DNA from: Lachnospiraceae bacterium
Lineage (GTDB): Bacteria > Bacillota > Clostridia > Lachnospirales > Lachnospiraceae
DNA: 41,443 nt
NCBI GenBank assembly: GCA_017444015.1
Contig: JAFSXN010000124.1
Location: 1 to 41,443, forward strand
Direction of reading: 5' to 3'
The position numbers and the translations under genes were made by a program. Below are positions 35,428-41,443 of this stretch, piece after piece; position 1 is the stretch's first letter; the number at the start of each line of letters is the position of its first letter. The notes beneath the pieces were generated by a model. The model had not been told where the DNA came from. It worked only from the letters and a program-made list of their open reading frames with translations, and ran no database searches.

Positions 35428-35510
35428 AAGGAAAGACTGATTCAGTCGGTTTTTTCCAAACAGCCACCGGCAGACAGGATATGCAGAAACCGACAGTGGA
35501 AAGGCAATAC
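35428..35510 (+). repeat. Family-3 element upstream of the MBOAT gene
   Basis: It opens with AAGGAAAGACTGATT and the hairpin GACTGA/TCAGTC inside GGAAA/TTTCC. Then CCACCGG, ATGCAGAAACCGACA and GGAAAGGCAA follow. This matches 37150-37232 block by block. It would form the 5' leader of the MBOAT mRNA and provides its ribosome site (GGAAAGG). The hairpin is followed by six T, so it could also act as a leaky attenuator. Confidence 0.65.
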
Positions 35511-35511
35511 C

Positions 35512-37152
35512 ATGCTCTTTAATTCGTTTATCTTTGTTCTTCTGTTTCTTCCTATAACAGTTGTTATTTATCATCTGATAAACCACAGGGGTTATTATAC
35601 GGCAGCGAAGCTCTTTCTGTTGGGGATGTCGCTCTGGTTCTACTGCTACAGCGACCCGGAAAACGTGATCGTTCTGCTCCTAAGCATCGTGATCAATTAC
35701 CTGATCGCGACGAAGCTGCTCACGCCGCAGTGTCCCGGAAAGAATCCTGTTTCGGATACTTCATCCGATAACGACGTCCCGAACGCGCCGCTTGAAAGCT
35801 CTTCACCTGTAATATCCGGCGAAACCGCAGCTTCTCTCCCGGAACATAGTTCCTCGCGAAAAATCGTCCTGGCTCTCGGGATCCTTATGAATGTCGCCTC
35901 CCTCCTGTATTTTAAGTATACGGGATTCTTTTCTATTGTAATGACCGACCTTATAAAAACGCCTGTATTTTTCCAGGCAATCCTCTCTCCGCTTGGAATC
36001 AGCTTTTTTACCTTCGGTCAGATCGCTTATCTCGTAGACAGCTATCGGGACGGGATCAGCAAAGCTCCTTCTCTGCATCCCTCCTCTAAGATCTTAAAAT
36101 CCGAAGGCTCCTCTTATTCCTTCCTCGACTATGCTCTTTTTGTATCCTTTTTTCCGAAGATTTCCGTCGGGCCCATTGCCTACGCGAAGGAGCTGATCCC
36201 GCAATTCAACGACTCCCTGCGCAAAGAGGCGGACTTTGACAATATCGCAAAGGGTCTTACGATGTTCTCCTTCGGACTTGCGAAAAAGGTCCTGATCGCC
36301 GATACCGTTGCCGCTATGGTCGACTGGGGCTATACAAATCCCCTCGCCATCGATTCGCTGATCGCTCTGATCATGGTCCTCGGCTATACGGTACAGATCT
36401 ACTTTGATTTTTCGGGATATTGTGACATGGCATCCGGGATCTGTCTGATGCTGAATCTGGAGCTGCCGGTCAACTTCGATTCGCCCTACCGGGCCCTCTC
36501 CGTCAATGACTTCTGGAAGCGCTGGCATATCACGCTGACCAGATTTTTCCGGCAGTATGTATACTTTTCGCTGGGAGGAAACAGAAAGGGAAAGGTCAGA
36601 ACCTATATCAATATCTTCCTGATCTTTTTACTCAGCGGCTTCTGGCACGGCGCCAACTATACCTTCATCGTCTGGGGTATCACTCACGGAGTCTTTATGT
36701 GCCTCAGCAAAGCGTTTCTTCCTTATACTGAAAGGCTTCCAAAGGCCATCCGTTTTATCTTTACCTTTTTCTATATCAATCTGACATGGGTATTCTTCCG
36801 GGCTTATACCGTAAAGGACGCTGTCGGCGTTATCCTGACGCTCTTTTCCTTCCGCTTCAATACCCTCGACCAGAACGCCACCTTTGTCGCGAAGGTATGT
36901 CCGACAGAATTCCAGCTCGTTCAGTGGCTCCTATCCTTAAACGATCCTGAGCTTCCGAAGCTGACGGGAATGATCTTCATTCTTCTCGTCATTGCCTTTG
37001 CGGTCTTTGCCTCTGTAAAAATGAAAAATCCTGCGGAGCGGGTCAAAAACTTCAAACCGACAAAACGGCTGCTTGCGGCAACCGTTGTCCTTCTGATCTG
37101 GTCGATCATCTCTCTTTCCGATATCTCGACCTTTATCTATACGAACTTTTAA
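35512..37152 (+). CDS. MBOAT family O-acyltransferase (AlgI/DltB-like)
   Basis: 546 residues from MLFNSFIFV with about ten helices. The MBOAT core contains the YFDFSGYCDMA segment, FWKRWHITLTRFFR, and the catalytic histidine region SGFWHGANYTFIVWG. These enzymes move acyl groups across or at the membrane to an exported polysaccharide. The loop at residues 70-120 is low-complexity. A longer frame from 35419 is rejected because that ATG lies in the promoter. It faces the SGNH gene at 37273 convergently, which is the AlgI-AlgJ/X or DltB-DltD type of pair. Confidence 0.92.
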   Translation: MLFNSFIFVLLFLPITVVIYHLINHRGYYTAAKLFLLGMSLWFYCYSDPENVIVLLLSIVINYLIATKLLTPQCPGKNPVSDTSSDNDVPNAPLESSSPVISGETAASLPEHSSSRKIVLALGILMNVASLLYFKYTGFFSIVMTDLIKTPVFFQAILSPLGISFFTFGQIAYLVDSYRDGISKAPSLHPSSKILKSEGSSYSFLDYALFVSFFPKISVGPIAYAKELIPQFNDSLRKEADFDNIAKGLTMFSFGLAKKVLIADTVAAMVDWGYTNPLAIDSLIALIMVLGYTVQIYFDFSGYCDMASGICLMLNLELPVNFDSPYRALSVNDFWKRWHITLTRFFRQYVYFSLGGNRKGKVRTYINIFLIFLLSGFWHGANYTFIVWGITHGVFMCLSKAFLPYTERLPKAIRFIFTFFYINLTWVFFRAYTVKDAVGVILTLFSFRFNTLDQNATFVAKVCPTEFQLVQWLLSLNDPELPKLTGMIFILLVIAFAVFASVKMKNPAERVKNFKPTKRLLAATVVLLIWSIISLSDISTFIYTNF

Positions 37153-37258
37153 GGAAAGACTGATTTAATCGATCTTTCCTTGGAAGCCTCCGATAGAATG
37201 CGCAGAAATTCGCATAGGAAAGGCGCAAACACCAGCGAATTTCGCGCGGAAAACTCTA
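37153..37258 (+). repeat. Family-3 element downstream of the MBOAT gene
   Basis: It begins at the MBOAT stop with AAGGAAAGACTGATTTAATC and the hairpin AAGGAAAGA/TCTTTCCTT. CTCCGATAGA, TGCGCAGAAATTCGCA and GGAAAGGCGCAAAC follow. Last is GCGAATTTC, the complement of GAAATTCGC at 37206-37214. The first hairpin can also end MBOAT transcription. It is a close relative of 35428-35510 in direct orientation. Confidence 0.7.
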
Positions 37259-37272
37259 AAATCAGCGTTTTT

Positions 37273-38319
37273 CTAATGAAAACACTGCTCATAATCGTAG
37301 TTCAGCGCAAAGTAGTACATATCAAGCAGCGTATCGTAATAGGTATCCGCCGTGACCTCGTAGGCTCCGTCCCGCATGGACTCATACATCATATAATTCA
37401 CCGCCTGATCATAATGGGAATAATCCCGGTAGCGGTCCAAATTCGTGATCAGCTCGTAATCATTCTGAAAGTAGAATACCCGGACGTTGTCGTATGCCGT
37501 AAGCGCCTCGTAAAGTCTTGACAGAGCGCAGATCTCCGCCGTTAGGTTCCCGTCCAGAACACAGACATCCCAGAACAGGATGCTGTAGGGCGGCGCGTAA
37601 AAATAAAAGGTCACGTCCGGCCGCTCCTCAATATACTTCGACAGCGTTTCGATCAGAAGATCCGTCTTTTCAAACAGCCGGTCGTAGGGCTTTTCCTCCT
37701 CCTGATAGAGCTTCCTGGTCGACATATAGTCCGCTCTCGCCACATATTTATCGTAGACATATCGATCCGCCCAGACATAGGCGTTATCGTCCGTAAAGCC
37801 GTCCCTGAAATTCCGGATAAAAAATTCCGGCAGATATAATAGCAGTGTTGATTTATTCAAAAGATAGTAAATATCCGTGATCCCCGGCTTGCTGACAAAG
37901 TAGTCCGGAATACTGATGGAATTATTGTCGTCGATCTTATCAATCAGATAGTTGTCGAGGCTGAAAACCAGATTTTTCAGCTCCTTATGCTGCATCAGCT
38001 CATCCAAAAGCGGCAGATAGTCGTTCATATACGCGCCCTGTAAAGGCATCTTGACGCACTGTTTGCCGAATACACCGTCCTCAAACCAGGAATCTACAAA
38101 GTTTTCAGACATAGAGGAACCAACCAGAGCCGTATCGTAATCCATATTCCTCGCCAGACCGATCACAGAGGAACGTTCCTCCGTTTCCACCGCAGCCAGC
38201 CCGAAGAACGGCTTGTGATACCGGACAAACGGATCAACGATCATCACGATAGCTATGAAGAGTAATAAAATAGCGACCGTTATATAAATAGTTCTTTTAA
38301 CAAAATCTCTGCTTGTCAC
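37273..38319 (-). CDS. SGNH-hydrolase-like protein, probable MBOAT partner (DltD/AlgJ-like)
   Basis: 348 residues with one N-terminal anchor helix (about 9-30). It reads GSSMSENF at 67-74, the GDS-like serine block, and SHYDQAVN near residue 300, the D/H-containing end block. The fold resembles AlgX/DltD proteins that work with an MBOAT enzyme at the outer membrane face. The start is GTG at 38319, with AAAGGCG upstream. It lies between the sugar nucleotidyltransferase and the MBOAT gene, in the opposite direction to the latter. Confidence 0.78.
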   Translation of the reverse strand: MTSRDFVKRTIYITVAILLLFIAIVMIVDPFVRYHKPFFGLAAVETEERSSVIGLARNMDYDTALVGSSMSENFVDSWFEDGVFGKQCVKMPLQGAYMNDYLPLLDELMQHKELKNLVFSLDNYLIDKIDDNNSISIPDYFVSKPGITDIYYLLNKSTLLLYLPEFFIRNFRDGFTDDNAYVWADRYVYDKYVARADYMSTRKLYQEEEKPYDRLFEKTDLLIETLSKYIEERPDVTFYFYAPPYSILFWDVCVLDGNLTAEICALSRLYEALTAYDNVRVFYFQNDYELITNLDRYRDYSHYDQAVNYMMYESMRDGAYEVTADTYYDTLLDMYYFALNYDYEQCFH

Positions 38320-38393
38320 TGTATTTCGCCTTTAAACCAGTGTTATTCTATCTGTTTTAATCTGCCCGGTTGTCCCGGACAGTTACAGATGTT

Positions 38394-39365
38394 TTACCTA
38401 TTCCAGAGCTCCTTCGGATAAACCCCGGCCTCCCTGAGCTTCTTTATGGATTCCACTACAAAAGGCTTATCCTTCTTATAGGTTACGCCAAACCACCGCT
38501 CGTCCGTTTTCAGGACCTGAACGCCCGCCTTGTTTTCTGTTAACAGGCGGTCTATCACCGTCGGAAGATAGAACTCCGCCTTTAACGGGTCCTTCGGCAT
38601 ATCCGTAGTCAGGAATTCCGTAAAACACCGCTCAGCCTCCGTCAGATAGCTCTCCGTAAAGCCCCAGAGATTCATAGAAACGATAGTATCGCCGGAAATA
38701 TCGACATATCCGCCGTCCTCCCTTGAATCCTCCTTATACGCTGCCCCGGTTTCCGTTTTTACAATATGCGTTCTCTCAACGATATCCGTAAGCTCCCCGC
38801 TTCCGTTTACGGTACAGATCCCCCGGGAGACATATCCGTTTTCCGTCAATGTATTCTTAAGCGCGTAGCCCACCATGGCATAATGGTATCTCCTGTCGTC
38901 CCCGCCTGCTGTCTGGGTAGTGTTTTCCGCAGGGCTCTCGTCTCCGGTCTCTGCCAGAAAATCATAGATCTTCTGATACGCGTCTCTTCCGTAAAAATCA
39001 TCCGAATTGATTACGGCAAAGTGTGCGTCAATCACATCCTTGCAGCAAAGCACCGCATGCGCCGTCCCCCAGGGCTTTACCCTTCCCTCGGGAACAAAAA
39101 ACCCCTCCGGCAGCATCGAAAGCTCCTGAAATACATAGTCCACCGGAACGAACCGGCTTACCGCATCCCCGATGCAGTCCTGAAAATCGGAAAGATTCTC
39201 CCGTTTTATAATGAAGATGACCCGTCCGAACCCGGCATGGATCGCGTCATAGATCGAAAAATCAATGATCTTGTTCCCGTACTCGTCCACCGGATCGATC
39301 TGCTTAAGCCCCCCGTAGCGGGAGCCCATTCCCGCCGCAAGGATCACTAAAATAGGCTTTTTCAT
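38394..39365 (-). CDS. Sugar-phosphate nucleotidyltransferase family protein
   Basis: 323 residues. The N-terminal LAAGMGSRYGGLKQ (9-22) is the nucleotide-binding loop, and VINSDDFYG carries the metal aspartates. The remainder is a Rossmann-like NTP-transferase core with an unusual C-terminal stretch. It belongs to the NTP_transferase superfamily but not clearly to GalU or RmlA. It may activate a sugar phosphate or a related phosphorylated metabolite. Downstream at 38346-38385 is a small CCGG hairpin (TCTGCCCGGTTGTCCCGGACA). Confidence 0.85.
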   Translation of the reverse strand: MKKPILVILAAGMGSRYGGLKQIDPVDEYGNKIIDFSIYDAIHAGFGRVIFIIKRENLSDFQDCIGDAVSRFVPVDYVFQELSMLPEGFFVPEGRVKPWGTAHAVLCCKDVIDAHFAVINSDDFYGRDAYQKIYDFLAETGDESPAENTTQTAGGDDRRYHYAMVGYALKNTLTENGYVSRGICTVNGSGELTDIVERTHIVKTETGAAYKEDSREDGGYVDISGDTIVSMNLWGFTESYLTEAERCFTEFLTTDMPKDPLKAEFYLPTVIDRLLTENKAGVQVLKTDERWFGVTYKKDKPFVVESIKKLREAGVYPKELWNR

Positions 39366-39383
39366 AAGTTCTTAAACCTCGAA

Positions 39384-40892
39384 TTAATTTTCTGTTTGCT
39401 TTACCGGCTCGCTGGTCAGATCTACGCCGAGCCGCTTAAAGGTCCGGATATCCACCTCCGAAAGCATCACGGAGGTATGGACCTGACAGCCCCGAAGCGA
39501 CGGGAGCATCGCAAGCGCCTTCTCGGCATTCTCATCGGTCTTTGCGGAGATCGCAAGCGCGATCAGGACCTCGTCCGTATGGAGCCTTGGGTTCCTGCTC
39601 CCGAGATAATCGACCTTCAGCCGCTGGATCGGCTCGATGGCCTCCGGAGAGATCACGTGCCGGTTATGGGTAACTCCCGCAAGCACCTTTAAGGCATTTA
39701 AAAGAAGCGCTGCCGACGCGCCGAGGAGCTTTGTCGTCTTTGAGGTAATGATCCTTCCGTCGGAAAGCTCGATCGCGGCCGTCGGAACCCCTAACTTCTC
39801 CGCCCTTTCGTTCGCGGCTACCGTAACGTGCCTGTCGTCGGTGGTGATCTTTGCCTGCTTCATCAGAAGCTCCAGCTTATAGACCTCATTTTCCTCCGCC
39901 TGTTCATTCAGCAGAGCGTTCCTCGTCGTATAATACCGTCGGATGATCTCCTGCTTTGAAGCCTCGCAGCAGACCTCGTCGTCGATGATACAGTTTCCGA
40001 CCATATTGACGCCCATATCCGTCGGCGATTTATAGGGGCAGTCTCCGTAGATCCCCTCAAAGATCGAATGCAGCACAGGGAAGATCTCGATATCCCGGTT
40101 ATAATTGACCGTTGTCTCCCCGTAAGCCTCCAGATGAAAGGGATCGATCATATTGACATCATTAAGATCCGCTGTCGCTGCCTCATAGGCAAGATTGATC
40201 GGATGCTTTAACGGAATATTCCAGATCGGAAAGGTCTCAAACTTCGCGTAGCCGGCCTTGATCCCCCGCTTATTCTCGTGATACAGCTGGGACAGGCAGG
40301 TCGCCATCTTCCCGCTCCCGGGCCCCGGCGCCGTAACGACGACAAGAGGCCGTTTCGTCTTGACGTAATCATTGCGTCCAAAGCCCTCGTCGCTGACGAT
40401 CAGCGGAATATTTGACGGATACCCCTCGATCAGATAGTGCCGGTAGACCTTCACGCCCCGTTTCTTCATCCTCTGCATAAAAACGTCCGCCGCGCCCTGC
40501 CCGCTGTAATGCGTTAAAACGACGCTTCCGACATAAAAGCCTCTGCTCTCGAACTCATGCATCAGACGCTTGACATCCTCATCGTAGGTGATCCCCAGGT
40601 CACCGCGGATCTTGTTCTTTTCGATATCCGCCGCGTTGATCACGATCAGGATCTCAACCTGATCCGACAGCTGCATCAGCATCCGCAGCTTCGAATCCGG
40701 CTCAAAGCCGGGCAGGACCCTCGATGCGTGATAATCGTCAAACAGCTTTCCTCCGAACTCCAGATACAGCTTGTTTCCAAATTTGGCGATCCGCTCCCTG
40801 ATATGCTCCGACTGCATCTTCAGATATTTTTCATTGTCAAAGCCGGGCTTTGCCGGCCCGTTTTTGCCGCTGTCCTTCCAAACCGCACACAT
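39384..40892 (-). CDS. DUF1846 family protein
   Basis: 502 residues that match DUF1846 along the full length, with GFDNEKYLKMQSEHIRERI at the N-terminus and the GPGSGKMATCLSQLYHE stretch in the middle. A structure from the family exists, but its function is not established. The GPGSGKMA loop resembles a nucleotide-binding turn. It starts at ATG 40892, preceded by a GAGAGGG site, and ends 18 bp before the nucleotidyltransferase, so the two are probably co-transcribed. Confidence 0.93.
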   Translation of the reverse strand: MCAVWKDSGKNGPAKPGFDNEKYLKMQSEHIRERIAKFGNKLYLEFGGKLFDDYHASRVLPGFEPDSKLRMLMQLSDQVEILIVINAADIEKNKIRGDLGITYDEDVKRLMHEFESRGFYVGSVVLTHYSGQGAADVFMQRMKKRGVKVYRHYLIEGYPSNIPLIVSDEGFGRNDYVKTKRPLVVVTAPGPGSGKMATCLSQLYHENKRGIKAGYAKFETFPIWNIPLKHPINLAYEAATADLNDVNMIDPFHLEAYGETTVNYNRDIEIFPVLHSIFEGIYGDCPYKSPTDMGVNMVGNCIIDDEVCCEASKQEIIRRYYTTRNALLNEQAEENEVYKLELLMKQAKITTDDRHVTVAANERAEKLGVPTAAIELSDGRIITSKTTKLLGASAALLLNALKVLAGVTHNRHVISPEAIEPIQRLKVDYLGSRNPRLHTDEVLIALAISAKTDENAEKALAMLPSLRGCQVHTSVMLSEVDIRTFKRLGVDLTSEPVKQTEN

Positions 40893-40916
40893 CCTGTCTT
40901 CCCTCTCTGTTGATAC

Positions 40917-41005
40917 TATATATTAGGAAACGAATTTATTTGTTTCCTCTTGCGCCGGTTGCGGAGCGCTGAAAGCGCCTTCCTTATCGCAATCGTTTGC
41001 TACAA
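40917..41005. other. Hairpin-rich gap right of DUF1846
   Basis: GGAAAC...GTTTCC (40927-40948) and AGCGC-TGAAA-GCGCC-type arms near 40966 are present. The first resembles the opening hairpin of family 3 but the match beyond it is weak. No promoter could be fixed. Confidence 0.35.
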
Positions 41006-41443
41006 TTAATTCGTCGACGCTTTCAGTCGTACAATTTCTGCCAATGCCTCCTTCAATCTGCTCTCCATATCGATCAGCTTGCTCTCGGTATCGGTCAGCT
41101 TGCTCTCGGTATCGGTCAGTTTACTCTCGGTATCGGTCAGCTTGCCCTCGGTATCGGTCAGTTTGCCTTCGGTATCGGTCAGCTTGCCCCTTGTATAGTT
41201 GAGTTCACTCATTGTATAGACCAGTTCCTCTTCTGCCTCATCAGCTCTCTTTCTTTCTGCCGCTGTCTCTTCAGCAAATAATTCGTTGATCGCTTCGCAC
41301 ATACCGTTTCCCTCCTTGCTTTTGCGCATTAATGCTTCGTTTGCCCTGGTAAATACATTCATTACGTTATCGGCATATTTCCTGTTCTTAACGTCAAGAC
41401 CCGGCGTAACCTTTAGAATTCCCTGTAATTCTGCCTCGGTTCC
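41006..41443 (-). CDS. C-terminal part of a probable Rpn/PD-(D/E)XK family protein with heptad repeats
   Basis: The frame runs off the right edge (145 codons plus stop visible). The first residues, GTEAELQGILKVTPGLDVKN and the KYADNVMNVF stretch that follows, resemble the end of the PD-(D/E)XK nuclease-family transposase (Rpn) proteins of Lachnospiraceae. That assignment comes from memory of the family tail, not from active-site residues, which lie outside the window. The tail then contains six heptads KLTDTE(G/S) or close variants, predicting a long coiled coil. The shorter ATG at 41362 is internal to this frame. Confidence 0.6.
   Translation of the reverse strand, partial: GTEAELQGILKVTPGLDVKNRKYADNVMNVFTRANEALMRKSKEGNGMCEAINELFAEETAAERKRADEAEEELVYTMSELNYTRGKLTDTEGKLTDTEGKLTDTESKLTDTESKLTDTESKLIDMESRLKEALAEIVRLKASTN
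41060..41185 (-). repeat. Six 21-bp tandem repeats coding for KLTDTEx heptads
   Basis: Units of 21 bp, differing by a few bases (for example G/T and G/A changes in the third codon positions), encode residues KLTDTEG, KLTDTEG, KLTDTES x3 and KLIDMES. The last unit is the most divergent. The low divergence suggests recent expansion by slippage or recombination; unit number may vary between strains. Confidence 0.9.

Noticed and set aside
41060-41185. Possible CRISPR-like array
   Set aside because: The 21-bp units are contiguous with no spacers and encode in-frame heptads.

Overview
The window reads as a chromosomal segment of a Gram-positive, low-to-mid GC member of the Clostridia, most likely Lachnospiraceae. 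The grounds are gene content and order: ftsE-ftsX-M23 peptidase-S41 protease, ftsH-uvrC-hprK-glucokinase-murB-rapZ-whiA-HPr-like, cvfB, ridA, a DUF1846 protein and a YjfB-type motility protein. AGGAGG-type ribosome binding sites and sigma-A style promoters fit too. I see no phage, insertion sequence or CRISPR array. Naming a genus would need a search.

Layout, left to right. Positions 1-600 hold the 5' end of an unrecognised gene, a tRNA-Ala(GGC) with its own promoter and terminator. Positions 587-6084, on the minus strand, hold a PucR/CdaR-type regulator followed by ftsE, ftsX, a LytM peptidase and a C-terminal processing protease, a cell-wall remodelling block. Positions 6233-11063, on the plus strand, hold a GT-C membrane glycosyltransferase, CvfB, RidA, a 77-residue orphan, a CPBP protease and the 3' remnant of an Ig-like surface protein. 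Positions 11232-20940, on the minus strand, hold a racemase-like protein, a TRAP transporter (dctPQM), a GntR/FCD regulator, a BKACE enzyme with a long C-terminal extension and a transaldolase-like protein. A membrane EAL phosphodiesterase and a YjfB protein follow. Positions 21221-25887 hold envelope and sugar genes (GT2, degenerate GGDEF, GalE-like epimerase), an MGMT-like protein, a flavodoxin and a GNAT. Positions 26090-35217 hold the nine-gene ftsH-to-HPr-like operon. Positions 35400-41443 hold an MBOAT acyltransferase with a convergent SGNH partner, a sugar nucleotidyltransferase, a DUF1846 protein and the repeat-rich C-terminus of a probable Rpn/PD-(D/E)XK protein.

The best candidate for an undescribed system is the seven-gene unit at 13488-20940. 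It has one promoter followed directly by two tandem copies of a 13-bp palindrome, an obvious repressor site. It combines a TRAP carboxylate importer, a one-cysteine Asp/Glu-racemase-fold protein, a BKACE with about 160 extra residues and a transaldolase-fold enzyme. I infer a regulated pathway for an organic acid that I cannot name.

The second theme is repeats. At least three families of multi-hairpin intergenic elements occur here. Two families have pairs of copies whose stems change on both sides at once. One copy sits inside the 5' end of the glucokinase gene and adds about 45 in-frame residues. Another lies in the long dctP-dctQ spacer. A third family flanks the MBOAT gene. A further notable point is a Crh-like HPr with Glu at position 15 and Ser at 46, encoded in the same operon as HPr kinase.
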